53,591 bases of DNA from Wenzhouxiangella sp. (GCA_007123575.1 SKKV01000164.1:1-53591), one strand, 5' to 3'. Shown: positions 27,094 to 37,709, counted from the stretch's first letter. The notes: generated by a model not told the origin, from the sequence alone. A program made the numbers and translations.

Positions 27094-27954
27094 ATGGCAC
27101 AAAGCAGCTATTTCGTACCCAGTACAGCCAAATGGCCGATTGTCGGTTCGGTTGGCCTGTTCTTTTTTGCCCTCGGTGCGGCCAACTGGCTGAACCAGGG
27201 CGCGTCCGGGCCTTGGTTATTTGCCATTGGTGTCGCCATTATTCTGCTGATGATGTTTGGCTGGTTTGCCGATGTAGTTCGGGAGTCACAGGCGGGCCTG
27301 TACAATGAGGCGGTCGATACCTCGTTCCGGCACGGCATGATCTGGTTCATCTTCTCCGAGGTGATGTTCTTTGCCGCTTTCTTCGGCGCGCTGTTCTACG
27401 CCAGGATGTTCTCGGTGCCATGGTTGGGTGGCGAAGGCACTGGTGCCATGACCAATGCCCTGCTCTATCCCAGCTTCGAGGCCGTCTGGCCAACCCACGG
27501 ACCGGCCCAGCTGGGCGGCGATTTTCAGACCATTCCGGGCTTTGGCCTGCCGCTGCTTAACACCCTGATTCTGCTGACCTCCGGCGTGACCATCACGATG
27601 GCGCACTGGGCCTTGAAGCGCGCCCAACGCGGTGCGCTGATCGTCTGGATGATTGCAACCATCGTGCTGGCCTGCATCTTCCTGAGCATTCAGAGCTACG
27701 AGTACGTCCATGCATATCGTGATCTGGGCCTGACCCTGGGCTCGGGTATCTATGGCTCGACTTTCTTCATGCTGACCGGATTCCACGGCCTGCACGTGAT
27801 TATTGGCACGATCATCCTGATTATCGTCACGCTGCGCTGCGCCTTTGGTCATTTCACCAAGAAGAATCACTTCGCGTTCGAGGCCGGTGCCTGGTACTGG
27901 CACTTTGTCGACGTGGTCTGGCTGGGTCTGTTTATCTTTGTCTACGTGGTCTAA
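27094..27954 (+). CDS. coxC: Cytochrome c oxidase subunit III
   Basis: HGMIWFIFSEVMFFAAFFGALFYAR; FFMLTGFHGLHVIIGTI; GAWYWHFVDVVWLGLFIFVYV. Confidence 0.97.
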   Translation: MAQSSYFVPSTAKWPIVGSVGLFFFALGAANWLNQGASGPWLFAIGVAIILLMMFGWFADVVRESQAGLYNEAVDTSFRHGMIWFIFSEVMFFAAFFGALFYARMFSVPWLGGEGTGAMTNALLYPSFEAVWPTHGPAQLGGDFQTIPGFGLPLLNTLILLTSGVTITMAHWALKRAQRGALIVWMIATIVLACIFLSIQSYEYVHAYRDLGLTLGSGIYGSTFFMLTGFHGLHVIIGTIILIIVTLRCAFGHFTKKNHFAFEAGAWYWHFVDVVWLGLFIFVYVV

Positions 27955-27979
27955 CCTGCCAAGCGTTAGCTTCCCCTCT

Positions 27980-30900
27980 TCAGCCCGTGGCCAAGGCTGC
28001 GGGCTTTCTTTCTCGCCAGACCATGGCGCCAGCCTGTTCCTGCGTGCAAAGCACGCCCTCGGCACGCAGCTTGGCCAGAGCGGCCGTGGTGCGCGTTGGC
28101 GCCAGGCCCAGTTCCACGGCCAGCTTTTCCGCGACCAGTTTGCCGTGCAGGCGGCATCGGCCCAGCAGCAGACGGCTCAAAGCTTCGTCCGGGTCTGCGG
28201 CTGGAACAGGTTTCAATCCGACCGGCAATAATGGCTGCAGGCGTGCATCAGGCCAGACCGCCAGCGCCTCGCTCAAACGCTCGATATGTACCCAGAGGCA
28301 CTTACCTGAGGCCAAGTGCAGGCTGACCGCTGATCGAGATCTGATCAGCTTCATGAATGCCGCGCCCAGGGCCTGACGCTCGGCCTCGGCCGGCAGCAGG
28401 TAGCCGGCTGCCAGCAGCTGTTGTTCGAAGCGGTCGCTGCTCAAGACTGGCGCTGCGGCGGAAGTGGACCGTGACGGTCGAGAGGGCGCTCGATCCGGGT
28501 GCTGCTCAAAGCTTCGGGTGCGCCGCTCTTCGGCCGCCGCAGGGTCGAGAAAGCTGTTGCGCGGCGCATGCACCAGGGCCATGGCCAGGGGCGAGGGCTG
28601 GTCGGTGTCGCGCGCGTGCACATCAACCAGCCCCTGCTCTATATGTCGGTACAAGCGCTCCAGGCCAGCCAGGTCCAGGTATTCATCCAGGCAGTCCTTG
28701 AGCGCTTGTTCAACCAGCGGATGGTCGGGCACCCGGCGCTCGCCGCTCAGATTTTCCAGGCAGGCCAGCTGATCGGGAAAGATCCTGGCGATCAGGTTTT
28801 CGGTCTGATTGCGTTGCACCTGGGCCGGAATACGGCCCTGGAAGTCGCGTCGCTGGATGGCCATTGCGGTGTTTGCGCACCAGCGCAGCCGGGTCTGGAA
28901 AATGGGCGTGTCCAGCATGGCTTGTACCAGCAAATCCTTGAGCTGGCTGGCTTTCAGCCAGCCGATGACCTGGTCGAGGTCAAAGCTGTGCACGGCTCCC
29001 AAGGAAATCAGAATGCCGTTGTCGGTGGCCGCGGCCTGCAGTTCGAAATTGAAACCGCGGCAAAACCGCTTGCGCAAGGCCAGGCCCCAGGCCCGATTGA
29101 GGCGGGCACCGAACAGGCTGTGAATGACCAGGTGCTGATCGCCGGAGGGGTCGAAGAACCGCTCCAGCACGATGGTCTGGTCATCCGGCAAGCGGCCCAG
29201 GCTGGCTCGGCTTAGGGCCAGGCAGTCGGAAAGCTGCGGATCAGGCGGCAGGCGACCGCGATTGGCGGCGCGCAACAGCGCGCTGACTTGGCGGGAGAGA
29301 CTGTTGCTGCGGCCGTTGCCGTCACCAAACCAGAACGGCAGGTTGGGCGTTTCATCCCCGGCATCTTCAACTTCCACCCTGCCTGGCAGAACGCGCAGAA
29401 TGCGCCAGTGCTGGCCACCCAGCTGGAGGATTTGTCCGGGCGAGGACTCGAAAGCAAATTCCTCGTCCAGCTTGCCCAGGCGAAGGTGCTGGCGCGGTGC
29501 CACGACCTCGTATTCGAACCACTCCGGTATCGTGCCGGCGTTGAGCAGGGCCATGCTGGCGATTCCTGGAGAAGCCGCGATGCGGTCGGGACCTAGCCGG
29601 GTAACTGGCCCACGGCCTGTTTCCCGGCCCGGCACGAAGCCGTCGTGGAGCATGGCAACCAGCTTGTCGAGGCTGGCGCGATGCAGCTTGCGCCAGGGAT
29701 GAGCCCGCGATGCCAGGCGGTGAATTTCGTCCAGGTCCTCATGGCCGGCGGCAGCCATGGCCACGATGTGCTGGCACAGCACGTCCAGCGGCGCCCGGCA
29801 GGGAACGAGTGCATCGACCTGGCCCTGGCCCAGAGCGGCGGCCAGGCCCTGCCAGTCAAGCAGGTCGGACAGGGTCAGCGGAAAGGCGTGCAGACGTGGC
29901 ACGGCATCGGGCCGATGCCGGGCCCTGCCGGCCCGCTGCCGGGCCTGGTTGATGCTGCGCGGCGCGCCAAGCTGGCAAACCCGGTCCAGGATGCCGATGT
30001 CGATGCCCAGCTCCAGCGAGGATGAGCAAACCACAACCTTGATCCGGCCCTGTTTCAGCCCCTGCTCGACCGCTTCACGGCGTTCGCGACCAACGCTGCC
30101 GTGATGGACGGCCAGGCTGTCCGGCGGCAGCCGCTCGTCGAGCATGGCCGCGACCTGCTCGACCTGGGAGCGGGTGTTGCAGAACACCAGCATGGTCCCG
30201 GGCAGTTCGGCCAGCTCGCCCAGGCGGCCGGCGACATGAGCCCAATGGGCACTATGAGCAAACGAACCCAGCGGGCAATCGGGTATTTCCATCCTGAGCT
30301 CAGGTGCCACGCCGCCCTGATCGCCGGCAATCTGGCAGGGCCGCCCCGCCCCGGACAGAAAACCGGCCACCAGGCGTCGCGGCCTGGCCGTGGCCGACAG
30401 CCCCACCCGCTGCAGCGGCGCGCCGGTCAGATGCTGCAGCCTCTCCAGCGACAGGGCCAGGTGGGCCCCGCGCTTGTTGTCGACCAGGGCATGAATCTCG
30501 TCAACGATAACGCCGCGCACCCGCCTGAGCATGCTGCGGCCACCGCGGCTGCCCAGCAGCACATACAAGCTCTCCGGCGTGGTCAGCAGAATGTCGGGCG
30601 GTGAACGGCGCTGAGCGGCCCGCTCCCGGGCGCTGGTGTCGCCGGTGCGTAGCCCGATGCGCAGGGTTTGCTGGTCGTCGGGCGCGAGACTGGCCAGCCC
30701 GGCGAGACAATCCTCGACGCCGGCCGCCATATCGCGCGACAGCGCCCGCAGCGGCGACACGTAAAGCAGTGACACGGCACCCGGGCAGCCGCCGGCTGGC
30801 AAGCGACCAATCAGCGGCAGCCAGGCGGCCAGCGATTTACCGCTGCCCGTGGAGCCCGTCACCAGCACATTGCCGCCTCGGGCAATCAGTGGCCAGGCTT

Positions 30901-31006
30901 CAGCCTGCACGGTTGTTGGTTGGCCGTAGCGCTCATCGAACCATTGCCTGATTCGCGGCGGCAGAGCGGTTTCCGGCGCCGGCTGCTCGCTGGCCGTTAC
31001 GCTCAC
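27980..31006 (-). CDS. Lhr-like DEAD/DEAH-box ATP-dependent helicase
   Basis: Walker A LVTGSTGSGKSLAAWLP; ILLTTPESLYVLL; VIVDEIHALVDNKRGAHLALSLERL; VVCSSSLELGIDIGILDRVCQLGAPRSINQARQRAGRARH. Confidence 0.88.
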   Translation of the reverse strand: MSVTASEQPAPETALPPRIRQWFDERYGQPTTVQAEAWPLIARGGNVLVTGSTGSGKSLAAWLPLIGRLPAGGCPGAVSLLYVSPLRALSRDMAAGVEDCLAGLASLAPDDQQTLRIGLRTGDTSARERAAQRRSPPDILLTTPESLYVLLGSRGGRSMLRRVRGVIVDEIHALVDNKRGAHLALSLERLQHLTGAPLQRVGLSATARPRRLVAGFLSGAGRPCQIAGDQGGVAPELRMEIPDCPLGSFAHSAHWAHVAGRLGELAELPGTMLVFCNTRSQVEQVAAMLDERLPPDSLAVHHGSVGRERREAVEQGLKQGRIKVVVCSSSLELGIDIGILDRVCQLGAPRSINQARQRAGRARHRPDAVPRLHAFPLTLSDLLDWQGLAAALGQGQVDALVPCRAPLDVLCQHIVAMAAAGHEDLDEIHRLASRAHPWRKLHRASLDKLVAMLHDGFVPGRETGRGPVTRLGPDRIAASPGIASMALLNAGTIPEWFEYEVVAPRQHLRLGKLDEEFAFESSPGQILQLGGQHWRILRVLPGRVEVEDAGDETPNLPFWFGDGNGRSNSLSRQVSALLRAANRGRLPPDPQLSDCLALSRASLGRLPDDQTIVLERFFDPSGDQHLVIHSLFGARLNRAWGLALRKRFCRGFNFELQAAATDNGILISLGAVHSFDLDQVIGWLKASQLKDLLVQAMLDTPIFQTRLRWCANTAMAIQRRDFQGRIPAQVQRNQTENLIARIFPDQLACLENLSGERRVPDHPLVEQALKDCLDEYLDLAGLERLYRHIEQGLVDVHARDTDQPSPLAMALVHAPRNSFLDPAAAEERRTRSFEQHPDRAPSRPSRSTSAAAPVLSSDRFEQQLLAAGYLLPAEAERQALGAAFMKLIRSRSAVSLHLASGKCLWVHIERLSEALAVWPDARLQPLLPVGLKPVPAADPDEALSRLLLGRCRLHGKLVAEKLAVELGLAPTRTTAALAKLRAEGVLCTQEQAGAMVWRERKPAALATG
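27982..28012 (+). terminator. Candidate rho-independent terminator downstream of coxC
   Basis: AGCCCG-tggccaaggctg-CGGGCT followed by ttcttt; lies inside the 3' end of the convergent helicase gene. Confidence 0.5.
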
Positions 31007-31479
31007 TGGCCGACCACGTCTTCCCAGCTCGCCGAGATCAACATCCAGTCCGAGCCTTCGCGCCGCCAGCCGGTGGAGACGCGGTACCAGCGGCCTCGTT
31101 CGGGAATCAGCCCGCTACCGCCGGTAACAATGACCTGGAATTCGGCGCTGGCCCGGTCTTCACCGTGCAGCTCGACCGAAAAGTCGTGAATGCGGGCGCG
31201 TAGGCGTTCATGGGCGCGCATTTCGCGCTGCAGCAGCAGTCGTACCCCCCTGGGGTCCAGGTTCCAGGTTTCGGCGCTGAAATCATCGGCCAGGGGCGCC
31301 ATGACCGCCCGCACGTTGCGGTCGGCCAGCCCTTCTGCCATGTCATCGAGGCGCTGGCGGATCTGTTCTTCGTCGGGTGCGGGTGGTGCGCAGCCGGTCA
31401 ACACGAGCGCAAGCAAGGCCAGCAGCACGAGCAGGCCGGTGATGGCCGATAAAGGGCCTTGCCAGGGCCGGGCCGTCAT
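31003..31479 (-). CDS. Hypothetical lipoprotein
   Basis: Lipobox-like LVLLALLALVLTGCAPP; C-terminal WYRVSTGWRREGSDWMLISASW (SnoaL/NTF2-like appearance). Confidence 0.65.
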   Translation of the reverse strand: MTARPWQGPLSAITGLLVLLALLALVLTGCAPPAPDEEQIRQRLDDMAEGLADRNVRAVMAPLADDFSAETWNLDPRGVRLLLQREMRAHERLRARIHDFSVELHGEDRASAEFQVIVTGGSGLIPERGRWYRVSTGWRREGSDWMLISASWEDVVGQ

Positions 31480-33389
31480 TCTTCGGCCAGGTAGCTTTCC
31501 AGCAGGCGCCCGGCGACGACAATCAGATCGTATTCGGTCACCAGGCCGACCAGCTTGCCGTCTTCCAGCACTGGCAGACAGCTCAAGCGTTTTTCGCGCA
31601 TCAGGCGGATGGCCTCGACGGTCGTTGTATCCGGACTGACCGAGACCGGGTTGGGGTGCATGATGTCACGCACCATGGTGCTCTGATCCATCTTGCCGCC
31701 GCGGGCAACCAGGCGCAGCAGCTGGCGATGTGAAACCAGGCCCAGCAGCTGGCCGGAGTCATCCTCGACCGGTACGTGTCTGACGTAGCGCCATTCCATC
31801 AGGCTGGCGGCGAAGTCAACGATATCGTCGGGGCGCACGGTGAACAGGTCGGTAGCCATGAATTGACCCACGGTGCGATAGCTGTCGCGCCAGTCCTGGC
31901 TGCGGCAGAACTCGGCCAACTCCCAGTCGGCAATGGGCTTGCCCGACTGCTGTTGCTCGACCATGCTGCTGGTCAAGGCCCGCAGGCACTCATGCGCGCT
32001 GCCCTGCCCGCGCATGTTCTCCAGCGATTCCAGCTGCCAGCGGGCGCCGGTGCGACGCCGCTCGACGCGTTTTTGCACGGCGCCCAGGTACCTGTCGATG
32101 TCGTCGCCGTCGATGCCGGCTTCGGCCAGGCCCTCCCGGGCCAACGGCAGGAGGATATCCAGCACCAGCTCCTGGGCGGTCATCTGGCGTTCGTCGAACC
32201 AGACCTGCTGGGCGCGGATGCCTTCGCGGGCGGCAGCCATGAAGTTGGATTTCACGTCAGAAAAGTTCAGGTGTTCGCGGATATCCTCGACTGACCGCGA
32301 CAGCTTGGCCATCATGCCGAAGAAGAACGCCGAATTGCCGATTTCGTCAAGCACGGTCGGGCCGGAGGGAATGACCCGGTTTTCAATCCGCAGGTGCGGT
32401 TTGCCGTTGTCGGAAATGCCGTAGCAGGCGCGGTTCCAGCGGTACACGGTGCCGTTGTGCAGGCGCAGGGCATTGAGCTTGGGCACCTCGCCACGAGCCA
32501 CCATGCCAATCGGGTCTTCTTCGAATTCGGTGGTCAGAATGACCCGGAAGCGGGCAATGTCTTCCTTGAAGATTTCAATGACGGATTCATCGATCCAGCT
32601 GTCGCCGAAGTGGACCCGGGGCTTGTGGCCGCGCGCCGCATGCGCCTCGGAACGAGCGTCGATGGAGTGTTCGAACACGGCGATCCGGCTTTCGTGCCAC
32701 AGCCGCTTGCCCAGCAGAATCGGTGAGTTGACCGAGGCGGCAAGCAGCGGGCCGGTTACGGCCTGGGCTATGTTGTACAGGTGGGCGAACTCTTCCGGCC
32801 CAACCTGAAAGTGAATCTGGAAGCTGGTATTACAGGCCTCCAGCATCAGGTTGTCATGATTGAAATTGAGCTGGTCGATGCCCTTGATCGAAATCTGGAA
32901 ATTGCTGCCGCGCAGACGCAGCAGGGCTTCGTTCAGGGCGAAATACCGTGCCGTGGGAACGATCGCATCAAGGCTCAAATGCTCACGGGTCAGGGTCGGC
33001 AGAATCCCGACCAGGGCAATCTTGCTGCCTACCTCGCCGGCCTTGGAGCGGGCGATCTGCACGACCTCGTTGGTTTCCGCCTCGAGCTGGCGCAGGCAGT
33101 CGCCACCGAGAGCCAGGGGTGACAGGTTGGCCTCGAGGTTGAACAGGCCTAGTTCATGGGTAAATCGCGGATCCTCCATGCGCTCCAGTATCTGCATGGC
33201 AGTCAGGGCCGGTCTGGCCGCGCGATCGACCAGGAACATTTCCTGTTCGGCGCCGATTCGACGGACGCCGGATTCGAACATGCCCTTTTGATGCATGTCT
33301 TCCAGCGCCCGCACTTCGTCGAGCAAGGCCTTCATGAATGCGCGGCGAGTGTTCTCGTCGCTGGTTTGTTGTACGTTTTGTTCGCCCAT
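31476..33389 (-). CDS. Glutamate-cysteine ligase (GCS2)-family protein fused to C-terminal CBS domains
   Basis: GVRRIGAEQEMFLVD...FNLEANLSPLALGGDCLRQLEAETNEV...LHNGTVYRWNRACYGISDNGKPHLRIENRVIPSGPT; CBS pair MATDLFTVRPDDIVDFAASLM and VRDIMHPNPVSVSPDTTTVEAIRLMREKRLSCLPVLEDGKLVGLVTEYDLI. The ORF N-terminal extension to 34337 runs antisense to fadD and is excluded. Confidence 0.82.
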   Translation of the reverse strand: MGEQNVQQTSDENTRRAFMKALLDEVRALEDMHQKGMFESGVRRIGAEQEMFLVDRAARPALTAMQILERMEDPRFTHELGLFNLEANLSPLALGGDCLRQLEAETNEVVQIARSKAGEVGSKIALVGILPTLTREHLSLDAIVPTARYFALNEALLRLRGSNFQISIKGIDQLNFNHDNLMLEACNTSFQIHFQVGPEEFAHLYNIAQAVTGPLLAASVNSPILLGKRLWHESRIAVFEHSIDARSEAHAARGHKPRVHFGDSWIDESVIEIFKEDIARFRVILTTEFEEDPIGMVARGEVPKLNALRLHNGTVYRWNRACYGISDNGKPHLRIENRVIPSGPTVLDEIGNSAFFFGMMAKLSRSVEDIREHLNFSDVKSNFMAAAREGIRAQQVWFDERQMTAQELVLDILLPLAREGLAEAGIDGDDIDRYLGAVQKRVERRRTGARWQLESLENMRGQGSAHECLRALTSSMVEQQQSGKPIADWELAEFCRSQDWRDSYRTVGQFMATDLFTVRPDDIVDFAASLMEWRYVRHVPVEDDSGQLLGLVSHRQLLRLVARGGKMDQSTMVRDIMHPNPVSVSPDTTTVEAIRLMREKRLSCLPVLEDGKLVGLVTEYDLIVVAGRLLESYLAEE

Positions 33390-33554
33390 CTGGTCCGTCG
33401 TCCTGGCCGCGCCATCGGTTTTGGCGATGATATACGTCAAGGGCCCGACGGGCAAACTCCAGGTCTGCTGGCTGAGCCCGCTTGTGTCGGCGCTCAAGCT
33501 ATGCCAAGCTTGGATTGGTAGTCCTCCAAAGATCAAATACAAGGGTAGAAAAAT

Positions 33555-35243
33555 ATGTCCGAAAAGCCGTGGCTTGACCAATATCCGGCCAATGTGCCTG
33601 CCGAAGTCGACATGAACGAGTTCGCTTCGGTGGTCGAGGTCATTGAAAAGAGTTGTCGGGAATATGCAGACAAGGTGGCCTACGTCAATTTTGGCGCCAC
33701 CTTGACCTATGCCCAGGTCGACCAGTACAGCCGGGCCTTTGGCGCCAGGCTGCAGGCCCTGGGCCTGAATCCGGGCGACCGCATCGCCATCATGATGCCG
33801 AACGTCCTGCAGTACCCCATCGCCGTGTTTGGTGCCCTGCGAGCCGGGCTGGTGGTCGTGAACACCAACCCGCTCTACACCGCCCGAGAGCTGAAGCACC
33901 AGCTCAAGGATTCCGGTGCCCGCGCCATCGTCATCATCGAGAATTTTGCCAACGTCCTCGAAGCCGTGATTGACGATACCGATGTCGAGCACGTCATTCT
34001 GACCACCATGGGCGATATGGTCGGCTTTCCGAAGGGCGCGATCATGAATTTCGTCCTGCGTTACGTCAAGAAGATGGTGCCCAAATTCAATCTTCCCGAT
34101 GCCATCCCGTTCAAGCGTGTACTGGCCGACGGCGGCAATGCCGAGCTGAAGCCAGCCAAGTTGGGCCATGATGACCTGGCCTTTTTGCAATACACCGGCG
34201 GTACGACCGGGGTCTCCAAGGGGGCAATGCTGACCCATGGCAACATGGTGGCCAACATGCAGCAGTCCTCGGCCTGGCTGGGCGATCGGGTCAGCCCGGG
34301 CAAGGAAACCATCATTACCGCCCTGCCTCTTTATCACATCTTTGCTTTAACAGCTAACTGCCTGGTATTCCTGAAGTTTGGTGGACGCAATGTGCTGATC
34401 ACCAACCCGCGCGATATGCCGGGCTTTATCAAGGAGCTGTCGAACGTCGATTTCACCGCCATTACCGGGGTGAATACCCTTTTCAATGGCTTGCTCAACA
34501 CGCCCGGCTTCAATGATCTTGATTTTTCCAACCTGCGCATGACCTTAGGCGGCGGCATGGCCGTGCAGCGCGCGGTAGCGGAGAAATGGAAAAAAGTGAC
34601 CGGTGTGCCCCTGATCGAGGCCTACGGCTTGACCGAAACCTCGCCGGCGGCGTGCATCAACCCGATGGACCTGACCGACTACAACGGTGCCATTGGCCTG
34701 CCGATTTCGTCGACCGAATGCCGGGTCATCGACCCCGATGGCAATCCGCAGCCGGTGGGCGAAACCGGGGAGCTGTGCGTCAAGGGTCCGCAGGTGATGA
34801 AGGGCTACTGGAATCGCCCGGAGGAGACGGCCAAGGTGCTCGACGATGAGGGTTGGTTGAAGACCGGCGACATGGCCAAGATGGATGAGCAGGGCTTTTT
34901 CTACATCGTTGATCGCAAGAAGGACATGATCCTGGTTTCCGGCTTCAACGTCTATCCGAACGAAATCGAGGATGTGGTCGCTGCCCACCCGAAAGTGCTG
35001 GAAGTCGGCGCCATTGGCGCACCCGACGAAAAGTCCGGCGAAGTGGTCAAGGTGGTGGTTGTCCGCAAGGATGAAACCCTGACGGTGAAGGAAGTGCGCG
35101 AGCACTGCCGCAAGGAGCTGACCGGCTATAAGGTGCCCAAGTACGTCGAGTTCGTCGACGAACTGCCCAAGACCAACGTCGGCAAGATCCTCAGGCGCGA
35201 GCTGCGCGATCAGTTTGGCGAGCCGCGCAGCTCGGAGGGCTAA
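33555..35243 (+). CDS. fadD: Long-chain fatty-acid--CoA ligase
   Basis: AMP-binding motif [58 protein letters not shown]. Confidence 0.95.
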   Translation: MSEKPWLDQYPANVPAEVDMNEFASVVEVIEKSCREYADKVAYVNFGATLTYAQVDQYSRAFGARLQALGLNPGDRIAIMMPNVLQYPIAVFGALRAGLVVVNTNPLYTARELKHQLKDSGARAIVIIENFANVLEAVIDDTDVEHVILTTMGDMVGFPKGAIMNFVLRYVKKMVPKFNLPDAIPFKRVLADGGNAELKPAKLGHDDLAFLQYTGGTTGVSKGAMLTHGNMVANMQQSSAWLGDRVSPGKETIITALPLYHIFALTANCLVFLKFGGRNVLITNPRDMPGFIKELSNVDFTAITGVNTLFNGLLNTPGFNDLDFSNLRMTLGGGMAVQRAVAEKWKKVTGVPLIEAYGLTETSPAACINPMDLTDYNGAIGLPISSTECRVIDPDGNPQPVGETGELCVKGPQVMKGYWNRPEETAKVLDDEGWLKTGDMAKMDEQGFFYIVDRKKDMILVSGFNVYPNEIEDVVAAHPKVLEVGAIGAPDEKSGEVVKVVVVRKDETLTVKEVREHCRKELTGYKVPKYVEFVDELPKTNVGKILRRELRDQFGEPRSSEG

Positions 35244-36322
35244 AAATCTGGCTCATTTCTGCTGCTATCAAGGATGGTTTCCAGGGCCGGCTGGGCGTCG
35301 AGGCTGCTGACACCGACGCCAACCAGGCGCACCGCGAAGGCGCTGCGCCATTCGGCCCAGCTTTCCAGGAGTTGGCAGGCAGTGGCGCCAATCAGCTCGG
35401 CACTCTGGGTATAGCCCGGTAGCGAACTGCTGCGAGTCAGCGTGGAAAAGTTGCTGGAGCGCAGTTTCAGGGTGACGGTCCGGGCATAAAGGCCCTTGCT
35501 TGTCAGCGTTTCTGCCACCTGCCCGGCCTGGGCCTTGAGCACCGGCCGCAGCGATTCCAGCGTGGTGTGGTCCTGGCTGAAGGTGTTTTCCTGGCTGATT
35601 GACCGGCGTACCCGGCTTGACTTGACCGGCCGGTCGTCAATGCCGGCCGCGCGCCGGGCAAGCTCTGGCCCTTGTGACCCAAACAGCTCGACCAATAGCT
35701 CGTCGGCCGTGCGCCTGAGCTGCCCTGCGGTGTAGATGCCCGCATCATGCAGCTTGCTGGCACTGCGCGGCCCAATGCCCGGTAGACGCCGGATTGGCAG
35801 CGGATCAAGAAAGCGCTGGGTATCCTCGAACGGCACCAGGACAAAGCCATCCGGCTTGTCGTAGTCGGAGGCCAACTTGGCCAGTAGCTTGTTATGGGCC
35901 ATGCCCACCGAAGCTGTCAGACCGCAGACCTGGCCGATTTCCCGCTTGATGGCCCGACCGATCTGCTCCAGCCCGCGGTCAGGACCGACGGCCGCGCTGA
36001 CATCGAGAAAGGCCTCATCCAGGCTCAGGCCCTCGACCAGCTCGGTATGGCGTCGGAAAATATTGAAGATCTCTGCTGATACTTCACGGTAGCGGGCGAA
36101 CCGCGATTTGACGAATACGCCCTGCGGGCACAGCCGGCGTGCGACCACGCCGGGCATGGCCGAGCGCACCCCGTATTGACGCGCCTCGTAGCTGGCCGCA
36201 GCGACCACGCCGCGATGACTGCCGCCACCCACCATCACCGGACGTCCGCGCAGGGCCGGATCATCGTGCTGCTCGACGCTGGCAAAGAAAGCGTCCATGT
36301 CAACATGAATAATGGCGCGCAT
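35240..36322 (-). CDS. dinB: DNA polymerase IV
   Basis: [84 protein letters not shown]. Confidence 0.96.
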   Translation of the reverse strand: MRAIIHVDMDAFFASVEQHDDPALRGRPVMVGGGSHRGVVAAASYEARQYGVRSAMPGVVARRLCPQGVFVKSRFARYREVSAEIFNIFRRHTELVEGLSLDEAFLDVSAAVGPDRGLEQIGRAIKREIGQVCGLTASVGMAHNKLLAKLASDYDKPDGFVLVPFEDTQRFLDPLPIRRLPGIGPRSASKLHDAGIYTAGQLRRTADELLVELFGSQGPELARRAAGIDDRPVKSSRVRRSISQENTFSQDHTTLESLRPVLKAQAGQVAETLTSKGLYARTVTLKLRSSNFSTLTRSSSLPGYTQSAELIGATACQLLESWAEWRSAFAVRLVGVGVSSLDAQPALETILDSSRNEPDF

Positions 36323-36378
36323 GCCCGGTCCGAAATAACCTCTTGTTGATTGAAGACAAAAAACCCAAGATCTTTGGT

Positions 36379-36446
36379 ACGCAAAGAACTCAGGCAGCCA
36401 AGCAATAGAAGCGCTTCAAAACCTTTGCTGCTTCGCTGCTTTGCGT
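36379..36446. repeat. Inverted pair of 8-bp-period ACGC(N)AAG-type repeats
   Basis: Minus strand of 36422-36446 reads ACGCAAAG|CAGCGAAG|CAGCAAAG|G. A degenerate opposite copy ACGCAAAG|aactcagg|CAGCCAAG starts at 36379. Confidence 0.55.
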
Positions 36447-36544
36447 CCAAAAGGTTTTTATGCTTCGACAGCGGTCACTGGACTGAGCTATACCACCCCA
36501 CGGATTGTGCCATGCAGTCGGCACGGGGCGGTTAACATGCACCG

Positions 36545-37696
36545 ATGGCATCCAATCCTTTGAATGCGGCAGCGGCGGCCGAGCTGTTTCCGGTTATTCG
36601 CCGTCATACCTGGTTGAACCATGCGGCTATTTCGCCCTGGCCCGAGCCGGTCAGCAAGGCCATGCGGGATTTCGTGGCTGACAATGCCAGCCAGGGGCCG
36701 CTGGGCTACGGGCGCTGGCTGCAGGTCGAGCAGCGCTTGCGCGAGCGAGCGCCGGGCCTGTTTGCTCAGGAACATCCCGATGACATTGCGCTGCTGCCCA
36801 ATACCAGCGCCGGCCTTAACCGCGTTGCGCGCGGCCTGGACTGGCGCGAAGGCGACAGCGTCGTATTCATGGCCGATGATTTTCCTTCGAACCGCTTGCC
36901 TTGGCAGGGTTTGGGCCGGTTGGGTGTGCAACCGCGCCCGGTCAGCCTGGATGCCCATGACCCGGAACGCTCCCTGATCGCCGCCATGGGCCCCAGCACG
37001 CGCCTGCTCGCCGTTTCATCGGTGCACTATGAAACGGGGCTCAGGCTCGATCTGACGCGCCTGGGCGAGGCCTGCAGCCGCCATGGCGTGCTGTTTTGCA
37101 TTGACGCCATCCAGCATCTCGGTGCCCTGCCGCTGGACGTGGACCAGGTTCAGGCCGATTTCGTGGTGGGTGGTTCGCACAAATGGCTGTTGGCACCGGA
37201 AGGACTAGCCGTGTTCTGGAGCCGGCCGGAAGCGCGTGCCCTGCTGGAGGTGGTCGAGCCGGGCTGGCGAATGTTTGCCGATCCGTTCAATTTTGCCCGC
37301 GCTGACTGGACCGCGCCGGCTTCGGCCCGACGCTTTGAACCGGGCACGCTCAATACTGCGGCCATTCACGGCCTCGAGGCCTCGATTTCGCTGCTGCTCG
37401 AACACGGGCTGGACCAGATCGGTTCGGCACTGCTGGACAGAACCGATCTGCTGACCGAGGCGCTGGAGTCGGTGCCGGGGATCTGGCTGACCAGTCCGGT
37501 GGAACGGGAGCGCCGCGCCGGTATCGTCAGCCTGGTCATAGACGGCATGGATTCGGACCGGGCCCTGGCCCAGCTCACGCTCAATGGCATTCATGCGGCT
37601 ATTCGCGGCCGCTGCCTGCGCCTGTCGCCACATTTCTACACCCCGATCGAGCAGCTCGAAGCCACCATCGAGGTCATCCGGAAACTGGCGAAATAG
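36545..37696 (+). CDS. Class V aminotransferase (PLP-dependent)
   Basis: WLNHAAISPWP; LLPNTSAGLNRVARGL; GVLFCIDAIQHLGALPLDVDQVQADFVVGGSHKWLLAPEGLAVFW. Confidence 0.88.
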   Translation: MASNPLNAAAAAELFPVIRRHTWLNHAAISPWPEPVSKAMRDFVADNASQGPLGYGRWLQVEQRLRERAPGLFAQEHPDDIALLPNTSAGLNRVARGLDWREGDSVVFMADDFPSNRLPWQGLGRLGVQPRPVSLDAHDPERSLIAAMGPSTRLLAVSSVHYETGLRLDLTRLGEACSRHGVLFCIDAIQHLGALPLDVDQVQADFVVGGSHKWLLAPEGLAVFWSRPEARALLEVVEPGWRMFADPFNFARADWTAPASARRFEPGTLNTAAIHGLEASISLLLEHGLDQIGSALLDRTDLLTEALESVPGIWLTSPVERERRAGIVSLVIDGMDSDRALAQLTLNGIHAAIRGRCLRLSPHFYTPIEQLEATIEVIRKLAK

Positions 37697-37709
37697 TTGC
37701 TGGGGGTGC

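Noticed and set aside
33390-34337. N-terminal extension of the 953-aa minus-strand ORF
   Set aside because: Runs antisense to fadD and lacks recognisable domains; a good GCS2 start (MGEQNVQQTSDENTRRAF) is at 33389.
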